A program made the position numbers and the translations under genes. Positions 1-6,287 of a stretch of 7,489 nt of DNA are shown in pieces. The DNA lies in NCBI GenBank assembly GCA_900320925.1, contig ONUD01000066.1, positions 1-7,489 of the forward strand. The letters run 5' to 3'. Under the pieces are notes generated by a model. The model ran no database searches and was not told the DNA's origin. It saw only the letters and a program-made list of their open reading frames with translations. The stretch is from an uncultured Eubacteriales bacterium. Its GTDB lineage: Bacteria > Bacillota > Clostridia > Oscillospirales > Acutalibacteraceae. Numbering within the stretch: the first letter of the stretch is position 1; each line of letters opens with the position of its first letter.

Positions 1-611
1 ATATCTGGAAATCATATGCAACGTATTACGGCAAAATCCGATATGCCATGCTGTATGCCCTGCATAATGCCGAAATGACGGAATTTTTGGATTCAGCGGA
101 CATCACCGAGATTTCTGTCACCGCAAGACCGTTCCATGAAGCACACATTGCGGCGATTCGGGCAAAGCATCAACGCAAAATCGTATTTGTGGCACTCGGA
201 ATGTCGGCACAGTTCAAAGAACCCGTTCCTGTCAGTGCCATGCCGTTTGATTTTTATACAACGGAGGGCGTGCCGCTGACGGGAAACAATGTGACGGTCA
301 TACCGTTTTCTACGCTGGATACACAGGATTATGTGGCGGCGGCGGATTATGTCATTACCAAGGCGGGCTGGGGCACGGTGGCAGAATGTCTGCTCTCTCA
401 TCAAAAAATGGCACTGTTCCGCCGTGACAGCGTACTGGAGGACAGGACAACCATTCGACTGTTAAAAGAAAAACATCTTGCTGTATCCGTGACACAGCGG
501 GATTTACAGAATATAAAGGAAATTATAGAGAAAATGGACAGGCTTCACGGCAGTTACAATGCATTTCATGACAGTGCAGAAGAAATTGCCGCAAAGTTAT
601 TGTCCCTTTAG
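1..611 (+). CDS. Glycosyltransferase, GT-B fold (MurG/GT28-like), C-terminal part only
   Basis: The reading frame is open from base 3, so the first methionine (base 48) is internal and the true start lies left of the window; about 202 residues are visible. The C-terminal half carries the pattern of the nucleotide-sugar-binding domain of GT-B enzymes of the GT28/MurG type: a beta strand (KIVFVALG), then the segment DYVITKAGWGTVAEC followed by a downstream acidic ED pair. In MurG-like enzymes this glycine-rich loop and following helix bind the UDP-sugar. The role inferred from this fold and the neighbours is transfer of a sugar to a lipid-linked or polysaccharide acceptor at the inner face of the membrane. 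Donor and acceptor cannot be read from the sequence. No membrane segment is visible in this part. The stop is followed at once by the ribosome binding site of fcl (13 bases to its ATG), so the two are probably co-transcribed. An unusual uncharacterised GT28-like protein is the main alternative. Confidence 0.72.
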   Translation, partial: IWKSYATYYGKIRYAMLYALHNAEMTEFLDSADITEISVTARPFHEAHIAAIRAKHQRKIVFVALGMSAQFKEPVPVSAMPFDFYTTEGVPLTGNNVTVIPFSTLDTQDYVAAADYVITKAGWGTVAECLLSHQKMALFRRDSVLEDRTTIRLLKEKHLAVSVTQRDLQNIKEIIEKMDRLHGSYNAFHDSAEEIAAKLLSL

Positions 612-624
612 GGAGGATTTTTGA

Positions 625-1566
625 ATGGAGAAAAATGCAAAAATCTATGTGGCAGGTCACAGGGGCATGGTAGGTTCTGCCATTGTCCGTGAACTGCAAA
701 GACAGGGTTATACCAATATCATTACCCGTACCCACAAGGAACTGGATTTGTGCAGACAGGACGCTGTGGAGGCATTTTTTGCACAGGAAAAACCGGAATA
801 TGTATTCCTTGCGGCCGCCAAGGTGGGCGGAATTATTGCCAATCAGAATGCCCTTGCGGATTTCATGTATGATAATATGATACTGGAAATGAATGTGATT
901 CATTCCGCATGGAAGAATGGCTGTAAAAAACTGGAATTTTTAGGTTCTTCATGCATCTATCCGAGAATGGCACCTCAGCCCATGAAAGAAAGCTGTCTGC
1001 TGACATCGGAACTTGAAAAAACCAATGAAGCTTATGCACTGGCTAAAATTTCAGGGCTGAAATACTGTGAGTTTCTCAACAGGCAGTATGGGACAGACTA
1101 TATCAGTGTCATGCCGACCAATCTCTATGGACCCAACGACAACTACCACCCGACCCACAGCCATGTTTTGCCTGCCTTGATCAGACGTTTCCACGAAGCC
1201 AAGGAAGCCAATGCAGAATATGTGACCTGTTGGGGCGACGGTTCACCGCTCAGGGAATTTCTGTATGTTGATGACCTTGCCAACCTCTGTGTATTCCTGA
1301 TGAATCATTACAGCGGCAATGAAACCGTCAATGCAGGCACGGGCAAGGAACTGACAATCAAAGAACTGACAGAACTGGTGGCAAAGGTGGTAGGTTATGA
1401 AGGCGAGATTCGCTGGGATACCTCCAAGCCCAACGGTACACCAAGAAAGCTTTTGGACGTGTCCAAGGCAAAATCCCTCGGCTGGACTTACAAGACCGAA
1501 CTGGAGGACGGAATCCGTCTTTCCTATGAGGACTTTCTCAACAATCCCATGCGTGCAGAGAGATAG
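625..1566 (+). CDS. fcl: GDP-L-fucose synthase (GDP-4-keto-6-deoxy-D-mannose 3,5-epimerase-4-reductase)
   Basis: Converts GDP-4-keto-6-deoxymannose to GDP-L-fucose with NADPH in the cytoplasm, the last step of the de novo GDP-fucose pathway. The 313-residue product is a full-length extended short-chain dehydrogenase, close to E. coli Fcl (321 residues). Visible landmarks are the nucleotide-binding GHRGMVG (residues 11-17), AAAKVGG (63-69), LGSSCIYP (106-113), the catalytic triad Ser108, Tyr137 and Lys141 (YALAK), and SVMPTNLYGPNDN (161-173). Cys110 and His180 align with the acid/base residues used for epimerisation in the E. coli enzyme, so both activities should be intact. The ATG is preceded by GGGAGGA with 8 bases spacing, which supports this start. 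The substrate supplier gmd is absent here and probably lies to the left or elsewhere in the genome. The gene ends 12 bases from the 3' end of the oppositely oriented toxin gene, with no convincing terminator between them. Confidence 0.96.
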   Translation: MEKNAKIYVAGHRGMVGSAIVRELQRQGYTNIITRTHKELDLCRQDAVEAFFAQEKPEYVFLAAAKVGGIIANQNALADFMYDNMILEMNVIHSAWKNGCKKLEFLGSSCIYPRMAPQPMKESCLLTSELEKTNEAYALAKISGLKYCEFLNRQYGTDYISVMPTNLYGPNDNYHPTHSHVLPALIRRFHEAKEANAEYVTCWGDGSPLREFLYVDDLANLCVFLMNHYSGNETVNAGTGKELTIKELTELVAKVVGYEGEIRWDTSKPNGTPRKLLDVSKAKSLGWTYKTELEDGIRLSYEDFLNNPMRAER

Positions 1567-1578
1567 TGAAAGCACCTT

Positions 1579-1959
1579 TTATTTTTCTTGATGTTCCATA
1601 AGCCAATCAGACAGATGTTTACAGTCCGCAGAACCTGATGCGATATCAAGAATCATTTTTATCAGTTCATTGTCCGAATATTTTATGCTCACTTTGTTGA
1701 GCTGTAAAAATATAAGCATGGCATGAGTTCCTATACGTTTGTTTCCGTCAATAAAGGCATGACCTTGAATGAGTCCGAAACCAAGACGGGCTGCTTTTTC
1801 TGTTATATCAGGATAAAGTTCATTACCTGAGAAGGTTTGAAAGGGTGCATTCAATGCAGAAGCAAGCAGCCCTTCGTCACAGATTCCATGTGTTCCGCTA
1901 TATCTGTCAATAAGAAGCTTTTGCAAATTGATGATTTGTTGTTTGGTGAGCCGTTTCAT
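1579..1959 (-). CDS. doc: Doc (death-on-curing) family toxin, Fic fold
   Basis: Toxin half of a type II toxin-antitoxin pair. The 126-residue protein has the same length as P1 Doc and carries the family core HAFIDGNKRIGTHA: His67, Phe69, Asp71, Gly72, Asn73, Lys74, Arg75. AMPylating Fic proteins have HxFxxGNGR; the lysine replacing the second glycine is the Doc hallmark. In P1 Doc this change turns the enzyme into a kinase that phosphorylates EF-Tu and stops translation, so the same activity is inferred here. All motif residues are present, and no frameshift or stop is seen, so the toxin looks active. Its ATG overlaps the antitoxin stop by four bases (ATGA), with AAGGAG eight bases upstream inside the antitoxin gene, consistent with translational coupling and antitoxin-first order. 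It reads against the surrounding sugar genes. The coding region is AT-richer than its neighbours (93 G/C of 240 bases in 1621-1860, about 39%, against 64 of 120 in 1141-1260 of fcl), which suggests separate acquisition. Confidence 0.93.
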   Translation of the reverse strand: MKRLTKQQIINLQKLLIDRYSGTHGICDEGLLASALNAPFQTFSGNELYPDITEKAARLGFGLIQGHAFIDGNKRIGTHAMLIFLQLNKVSIKYSDNELIKMILDIASGSADCKHLSDWLMEHQEK

Positions 1960-2219
1960 TTTGCAAGCTCCTTGTAGACTTCATCATTCACAGCCATCAG
2001 TTTTTCTGAAAGTTTTGTAACTTCCTCATCTTCGGCAGTTTCTGCTGCGGACGTATCATTGTCCAGTGTCATGCTGAACGGGATACCTTTTACTGCAACA
2101 GAACGTTTGAGAAATATCCTCAGTGCCGTTGAAAGGTCAAGACCTAATTTTTCATATATCTCTGTTGCCTGTGCTTTCAGCTCCTCTTCAATGCGGAACT
2201 GTACGATTGATGTTGCCAT
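1956..2219 (-). CDS. relB: RelB/DinJ family antitoxin, ribbon-helix-helix
   Basis: Antitoxin and probable autorepressor of the module. The 87-residue protein has an N-terminal ribbon-helix-helix pattern: strand SIVQFRI (residues 4-10), helix EEELKAQATEIYEKLG (11-26), turn, then LDLSTALRIFLKRSVAVKGIPFSM (27-50). The last part matches the RelB/DinJ signature, in which a helix is followed by a G-I/L-P-F motif. Residues 52-87 are acidic and probably disordered until they wrap the toxin. The start is set at the ATG at 2219 because GGAGGT lies 7 bases upstream; an in-frame ATG at 2234 overlaps that ribosome binding site and would add five residues (MEVTI) outside the family pattern. By family knowledge the strand would bind operator DNA as a dimer and the C-terminus would neutralise the toxin. 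The partner is unusual: RelB/DinJ antitoxins are normally found with RelE/YafQ toxins and Doc with Phd. Its promoter and a palindrome lie just upstream. Confidence 0.9.
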   Translation of the reverse strand: MATSIVQFRIEEELKAQATEIYEKLGLDLSTALRIFLKRSVAVKGIPFSMTLDNDTSAAETAEDEEVTKLSEKLMAVNDEVYKELAK

Positions 2220-2226
2220 GATCGTT

Positions 2227-2232
2227 ACCTCC
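2227..2232 (-). promoter_or_regulatory. Ribosome binding site of the antitoxin, deciding its start
   Basis: Reading the minus strand, GGAGGT is followed by seven bases and then the ATG at 2219. The alternative ATG at 2234 overlaps the left end of this site (ATGGAGGT), and has no comparable site of its own, so the shorter product is preferred. Confidence 0.82.
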
Positions 2233-2255
2233 ATGATGATATGTTTTGTATTTTG

Positions 2256-2268
2256 ATTGTACTACAAT
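2256..2268. promoter_or_regulatory. Palindromic operator candidate over the toxin-antitoxin -10 box
   Basis: ATTGTA-C-TACAAT is a perfect inverted repeat with 6-base arms and a 1-base centre. One arm is exactly the -10 hexamer of the antitoxin promoter, the placement expected for an autorepressor site of a ribbon-helix-helix antitoxin. A further TTGTA lies at 2246-2250, 11 bases before the TTGTA at 2257-2261, about one helical turn away, and could be a half site. Binding is inferred; the arms are short and AT-rich, so chance is possible. Confidence 0.5.
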
Positions 2269-2284
2269 GTCATTCATCTGTCAA
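2256..2284 (-). promoter_or_regulatory. Sigma-A type promoter of the toxin-antitoxin operon
   Basis: On the minus strand TTGACA (2284-2279, perfect -35) is followed by a 17-base spacer and TACAAT (2261-2256, five of six -10 bases). Transcription would start near 2249-2247, about 30 bases before the antitoxin ATG. Position, orientation and optimal spacing all fit a dedicated promoter for the two-gene operon, which therefore does not depend on the sugar genes for expression. Confidence 0.82.
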
Positions 2285-2308
2285 TGGTGATTCAACTCTA
2301 TTTAGAAA

Positions 2309-2314
2309 GAAGGA
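2309..2314 (+). promoter_or_regulatory. Ribosome binding site of manC, deciding its start
   Basis: GAAGGA lies eight bases before the ATG at 2323. The reading frame is also open further upstream, to an ATG at 2257, but that ATG lies inside the toxin-antitoxin promoter and would add 22 residues ahead of the conserved MNIVLLSGG start of the enzyme family. Confidence 0.75.
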
Positions 2315-2322
2315 TTGCGTTT

Positions 2323-3636
2323 ATGAATATCGTATTACTTTCGGGCGGTTCGGGCAAACGGCTCTGGCCGCTGTCCAATGATATTCGTTCCAAGCAGTTT
2401 ATCAAGATCTTCAAAACTGAAACAGGCAGTTATGAATCCATGGTGCAGAGGGTGTACCGCCAAATCAAAAAAACTGACAGTGATGCCAAAATCACGATTG
2501 CTACCTCCAAAACACAGGTGTCCTCCATTCACAACCAGTTGGGGGAGGGTGTCGGCATTTCCGTGGAGCCGTGCAGGAGGGATACGTTCCCTGCCATCGC
2601 ACTGGCAACAGCCTATCTGCATGATGTGCAGGGTGTTTCAGAGGAGGAAAGTGTTGTTGTATGCCCTGTTGACCCCTATGTCGAGGAGGACTATTTCAGG
2701 GCTTTGAAAGCTCTCGCTGAACAGGCTGACAAAGGAGAAGCCAATCTTGTCTTGATGGGCATTGCTCCCACTTATCCGAGTGAAAAGTACGGCTATATCA
2801 TTCCCAAAAGCACTGAGCCTGTCAGCGATGTTGCTACTTTCAAAGAAAAGCCCGATGAAGAAACCGCAAAGCAATACATTGCACAAGGGGCATTGTGGAA
2901 CGGCGGTGTATTTGCTTACAAATTAAAGTATGTGCTTAACAAGGCACATGAACTGATTGATTTCACGGACTATGAAGATTTGTTCAGCAAATATGACACG
3001 CTGACCAAAATCAGCTTTGACTATGCGGTCGTCGAGAAGGAAAGCAAAATTCAGGTGATGCGTTTTGCGGGACAGTGGAAAGATTTGGGTACGTGGAACA
3101 CGCTGACAGAAGCCATGTCGGACAATGCCATCGGGGAAGCTATCATGAACGATACTTGCACGGGTGTGAATATCATCAATGAACTGAATGTGCCGATTCT
3201 GGCAATGGGTCTGCATGATGTTGTGATTTCCGCAAGCCCTGAGGGAATCCTCGTGTCCGACAAGGAGCAGTCCAGCTATATCAAACCGTATGTGGATAAA
3301 ATCGACCAGCAGATTATGTTTGCCGAAAAGTCATGGGGCAGTTTCCGTGTGCTGGACGTGGAGGAAAAGAGCCTGACTATCAAGGTGACACTGAACGAGG
3401 GTCACAGTATGAATTACCATAGCCATAAGAACCGTGATGAGGTGTGGGTGGTCATTTCCGGCAAGGGCAAAACAGTCGTAGATGGCATGGAACAGGAAAT
3501 TGCCGTTGGAGATGTTGTAACCATGCAGGCAGGCTGCCGTCATACGGTTTTTGCCGAAACAGAATTGCAGCTTATAGAAGTGCAGTTGGGAGAGGAAATC
3601 AATGTCTACGACAAACAAAAGTTTCCACTTGAATAA
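2323..3636 (+). CDS. manC: Mannose-1-phosphate guanylyltransferase with C-terminal cupin domain
   Basis: Makes GDP-mannose from mannose-1-phosphate and GTP in the cytoplasm. The 437-residue protein has two parts. Residues 1-320 are a nucleotidyltransferase domain with the signature LSGGSGKRLWPLS (6-18), VEPCRRDT (81-88), CPVDPYV (114-120, where many homologues have PADH), FKEKP (173-177) and WNGGVF (192-197). Residues about 333-430 are a cupin of the type II phosphomannose isomerase-like class, with YHSHKNRDEVW (365-375), VVISGKGK (376-383), VGDVV (395-399) and AGCRHTV (403-409). In some ManC proteins the cupin has isomerase activity; a separate manA follows here, so the cupin may be redundant or structural. 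The start with MNIVLLSGG is set by family comparison and the ribosome binding site. manA begins 35 bases before the end of this gene, implying one transcript and probably coupled translation. GTP and mannose specificity rest on family and pathway context. Confidence 0.9.
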   Translation: MNIVLLSGGSGKRLWPLSNDIRSKQFIKIFKTETGSYESMVQRVYRQIKKTDSDAKITIATSKTQVSSIHNQLGEGVGISVEPCRRDTFPAIALATAYLHDVQGVSEEESVVVCPVDPYVEEDYFRALKALAEQADKGEANLVLMGIAPTYPSEKYGYIIPKSTEPVSDVATFKEKPDEETAKQYIAQGALWNGGVFAYKLKYVLNKAHELIDFTDYEDLFSKYDTLTKISFDYAVVEKESKIQVMRFAGQWKDLGTWNTLTEAMSDNAIGEAIMNDTCTGVNIINELNVPILAMGLHDVVISASPEGILVSDKEQSSYIKPYVDKIDQQIMFAEKSWGSFRVLDVEEKSLTIKVTLNEGHSMNYHSHKNRDEVWVVISGKGKTVVDGMEQEIAVGDVVTMQAGCRHTVFAETELQLIEVQLGEEINVYDKQKFPLE

Positions 3637-4597
3637 ACCGTTTCTTTTGAAGCCTGTCGGAAAAGATTATCTCTGGGGCGGCAACCGTCTGAATGATGAT
3701 TTTCAAAAAAACATTCCCATGTACCCTCTGGCGGAAACATGGGAATGTTCTGTACATTCCGATGGGATCAGCATGGTTGCCAGCGGGGAACTGGCAGGTA
3801 AGAGCTTGTCAGAGGTGCTGAAAGAGTATCCCTCCTTTTTGGGCAGACATCAGCAATTGCCGATTCTTATCAAATTCATTGATGCAAAAAAGGATTTATC
3901 GGTGCAGGTACACCCTGATGACGAGTATGCCCGCATTTATGAAAACGGGCAGTCAGGAAAAACCGAAATGTGGTATGTACTGGATGCTTCCCCCCATGCC
4001 AAGCTGGTTTACGGGCTGAATCACAAAACCTCCAAAGCTACTATGCGTCGGGCAATACAGAATGGACAGTTGGAAAAATATTTGCAAAAAGTCAGGATAC
4101 AAAAAGACGATGTGTTCTATATCGAAGCAGGCACGATTCATGCTATCGGTGCAGGAGCCTTGATTGCCGAGATACAGGAAAATTCCAATCTGACCTATCG
4201 GCTGTACGACTATGACAGGGTGGATAAAAACGGCAAAAAAAGACCTCTCCATGTGGAAAAGGCTCTGGAGGTCGCCGATTTGAATGGCAGTCCTGCCCCA
4301 AGACAGCCGATGCGTGTATTGCAGTACCGCTGTGGCTGGGCATCGGAACTGCTGTGCCGTTGTCGTTACTTTCAGGTGGAGCGGGTACTGCTCAACACGG
4401 AACGCCATAAAAATATGGTGACTGTGCAGGTCGGAACAATGTCCTTTGAGGTACTGCTGTGCATAGAGGGCTGTGGTGTGATGTTTTTCGGAGGGGAAGC
4501 CCTGCCGTTTTTTAAAGGAGATTGTATTTTTGTCCCTGCTAACAGCATGGAAATGAAAATACATGGAAACGCTTCTCTGTTAAAAGTGAGTTGTTAA
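3602..4597 (+). CDS. manA: Mannose-6-phosphate isomerase, class I
   Basis: Interconverts fructose-6-phosphate and mannose-6-phosphate, the entry to GDP-mannose. The 331-residue length is near that of Bacillus-type ManA (about 315). The family N-terminus FLLKPVGKDYLWGGNRL is at residues 14-30. Zinc ligands of the class are in place: Gln102 and His104 in VQVHPDDEYA, Glu122 in KTEMW, and His180 in EAGTIHAIGAGALIAEIQ. The active-site arginine is in LTYRLYDYDR (Arg200). The C-terminal 90 residues form the second jelly-roll domain. The ATG lies inside the end of manC (35-base overlap) and has GGGAGAGGA just upstream, so the 13 residues before the conserved core are probably translated. Its own stop overlaps the ribosome binding site of the next gene. 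Together with manC and the following mutase it forms a complete fructose-6-P to GDP-mannose route, provided the mutase accepts mannose-6-phosphate. Confidence 0.95.
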   Translation: MSTTNKSFHLNKPFLLKPVGKDYLWGGNRLNDDFQKNIPMYPLAETWECSVHSDGISMVASGELAGKSLSEVLKEYPSFLGRHQQLPILIKFIDAKKDLSVQVHPDDEYARIYENGQSGKTEMWYVLDASPHAKLVYGLNHKTSKATMRRAIQNGQLEKYLQKVRIQKDDVFYIEAGTIHAIGAGALIAEIQENSNLTYRLYDYDRVDKNGKKRPLHVEKALEVADLNGSPAPRQPMRVLQYRCGWASELLCRCRYFQVERVLLNTERHKNMVTVQVGTMSFEVLLCIEGCGVMFFGGEALPFFKGDCIFVPANSMEMKIHGNASLLKVSC

Positions 4598-4605
4598 AGG
4601 AGAGG
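4596..4605 (+). promoter_or_regulatory. Ribosome binding site of the mutase, deciding its start
   Basis: AAAGGAGAGG lies just upstream of the ATG at 4612 and overlaps the manA stop codon (4595-4597). An in-frame TTG at 4591 lies upstream of this site and would translate through it, so it is rejected as the start. Confidence 0.82.
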
Positions 4606-4611
4606 ATTGCA

Positions 4612-6282
4612 ATGGATTACAAGCAGGAATATCTGAGATGGTGTGAAAGAGCCAAGGGTGACAGTGATGTGGAAAAAGAGCTTGCGGCAATGGCGGACGA
4701 TGAAAACAAAATAGAAGATGCTTTTTATCGTGAATTGTCTTTTGGGACAGGCGGACTGCGTGGGGTCATCGGGGCAGGCACGAACCGCATGAATATCCAT
4801 ACCGTTGCCAAGGCTTCACAGGGACTTGCTGACTATGTAGTGAAACATTTTTCGGAAAAGGAAAGAAAAATGGCGGTCAGCTATGATTCCAGAATCAAAT
4901 CCGACTTGTTTGCACGGGTGGCGGCAGGTGTGTTTGCGGCAAACGGTGTAAAGGTGTATATCTATCCGGAACTCATGCCGACTCCATGCCTGTCTTATGC
5001 TGTCAGGGAATTGGACTGTGCGGCAGGGATCATGGTCACGGCTTCCCACAATCCCTCCAAGTACAACGGCTACAAGGTCTACGGGGCGGACGGCTGTCAG
5101 ATTACAGAAGAGGCTGCCGAACAAATCATAGCAGAAATTGCCAAGCTGGATGTATTTGAAGATGTAAAGATAAACGACTTTACGGATGAGAATATCAGCT
5201 TTATTGATGAAAAGGTGTATACAGGCTTTGTGGAGGAAGTGAAAAAGCAGTCCATGCTCACGGAAAAAGATGCCGTTGACAAGGACGTGGCAATTGTCTA
5301 TTCGCCCCTTCACGGGACGGGATTGAAACCTGTCTTGCGTACTCTCAAAGAGTGCGGCTATACCAATATCACTGTTGTCAAGGAGCAGGAAGAGCCGGAC
5401 GGCTATTTTACGACTTGTCCGTATCCCAATCCCGAAATTAAGGAAGCGATGGCACTGGGCATGGAATATGCCGCCAAGTATCATGCTGACCTGTTGCTGG
5501 CAACTGACCCCGATTGTGACCGTGTGGGCATTGCCGTGAAGAACCGTGACGGCAAATACCAGCTTCTGTCGGGCAATGAAACAGGTATGCTCCTGCTGGA
5601 TTATATCTGCCAGAGAAGGACTGCCAACGGTACCATGCCCGAAGAGCCTGTCTTTTGCAAGACCATCGTGACCATTGACATGGCGGAAAGGATTGCCGCT
5701 GACTACGGTGTCCGCACGGTGAATGTCCTGACAGGCTTCAAGTATATCGGCGAACAGGTTGGTCTGCTGGAAAAAGCCGGCAGGGAAAACAGCTTTATTT
5801 TCGGCATGGAGGAAAGCTACGGCTATCTGAGCGGCGGCTATGTGCGTGACAAAGATGCCGTGGGAGCTTCTTTGCTGATTTGCGAGATGTTTGCCTTCTA
5901 CAAGACGCAGGGAATCGGCTTGACTGACAAGCTGGCAGAACTTTATCAAGAATACGGTTACTGTCTGAATACACTCCATTCCTATGAATTTGAAGGTTCG
6001 GCTGGCTTTGCGAAAATGCAGTGTATCATGCAGAAATTCAGGGACGGCATTGCCTCCGTTGGCGGCAAAAAGGTGGTACAGGTACTGGATTATGCCAACG
6101 GACTGAACGGTCTGCCAAAGTCAAACGTGCTGAAATTCCTCTTGGAGGACAACTGCTCGGCAGTGGTGCGTCCCTCCGGCACGGAACCCAAACTGAAAAT
6201 GTATCTTTCCGTCACCGCTCCTGACAGAGAGTCAGCACAATGCATCGAAAAACAGATGGAAGAAGAACTTGCCCAATTTTAA
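4612..6282 (+). CDS. pgcA: Phospho-sugar mutase (phosphoglucomutase/phosphomannomutase), PgcA/PGM2 type
   Basis: Alpha-D-phosphohexomutase that moves phosphate between C6 and C1 of hexoses. The 556-residue protein matches the PgcA/PGM2 subfamily (B. subtilis PgcA is about 580 residues) over its whole length. Landmarks are ELSFGTGGLRG (41-51), GAGTNRMNI (54-62), the phosphoserine loop TASHNP with Ser145 (143-148), PLHGTG (232-237), the metal loop DPDCDR (299-304), the sugar-binding loop GMEESYGYLSG (398-408) and the phosphate-binding RPSGTEPK (520-527). All catalytic elements are intact. Position after manC and manA argues for a phosphomannomutase role, while the GMEES loop and subfamily are more typical of enzymes acting on glucose phosphates, so it may serve both the GDP-mannose and the UDP-glucose/UDP-glucuronate branches. 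It is the last gene of the manC-manA block and is followed five bases later by a terminator hairpin. Substrate preference is inference; membership in the mutase family is near certain. Confidence 0.93.
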   Translation: MDYKQEYLRWCERAKGDSDVEKELAAMADDENKIEDAFYRELSFGTGGLRGVIGAGTNRMNIHTVAKASQGLADYVVKHFSEKERKMAVSYDSRIKSDLFARVAAGVFAANGVKVYIYPELMPTPCLSYAVRELDCAAGIMVTASHNPSKYNGYKVYGADGCQITEEAAEQIIAEIAKLDVFEDVKINDFTDENISFIDEKVYTGFVEEVKKQSMLTEKDAVDKDVAIVYSPLHGTGLKPVLRTLKECGYTNITVVKEQEEPDGYFTTCPYPNPEIKEAMALGMEYAAKYHADLLLATDPDCDRVGIAVKNRDGKYQLLSGNETGMLLLDYICQRRTANGTMPEEPVFCKTIVTIDMAERIAADYGVRTVNVLTGFKYIGEQVGLLEKAGRENSFIFGMEESYGYLSGGYVRDKDAVGASLLICEMFAFYKTQGIGLTDKLAELYQEYGYCLNTLHSYEFEGSAGFAKMQCIMQKFRDGIASVGGKKVVQVLDYANGLNGLPKSNVLKFLLEDNCSAVVRPSGTEPKLKMYLSVTAPDRESAQCIEKQMEEELAQF

Positions 6283-6287
6283 ATTTT

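Noticed and set aside
48..50. ATG at 48 as the start of the first gene.
   Set aside because: The frame is open to the left edge, there is no ribosome binding site before it, and the protein would lack the N-terminal half of a GT-B enzyme.
1567..1586. Possible terminator between fcl and the toxin gene (TGAAAG-CAC-CTTTTA then TTTTT).
   Set aside because: The stem has six pairs with a single G-C and one G-U pair and a 3-base loop; too weak to call as a terminator, though some effect on fcl transcripts cannot be excluded.
2217..2234. Longer antitoxin start at 2234 (minus strand).
   Set aside because: That ATG overlaps the GGAGGT site that serves the ATG at 2219; the longer start has no site of its own.
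2240..2304. A plus-strand promoter for manC using TACAAT (2263-2268) or TATTTA (2299-2304) as the -10 box.
   Set aside because: No -35 hexamer with useful similarity to TTGACA lies 16-18 bases upstream of either; mentioned only as a possibility.
2257..2322. Upstream in-frame extension of manC to the ATG at 2257.
   Set aside because: It starts inside the toxin-antitoxin promoter, lacks a good ribosome binding site and adds 22 residues before the conserved family start; GAAGGA before 2323 fits better.
3953..4564. A 203-codon open frame on the minus strand, opposite manA.
   Set aside because: Antisense shadow of an intact manA with no recognisable family or motif.
4591..4611. TTG start for the mutase.
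   Set aside because: It precedes the AAAGGAGAGG site, which is correctly spaced for the ATG at 4612.
4816..5979. A 387-codon open frame on the minus strand, opposite the mutase gene.
   Set aside because: It lies entirely antisense to a complete, well-conserved enzyme gene; its product has no recognisable domain and many His, Cys and Phe runs typical of a shadow frame, with no ribosome binding site noticed.
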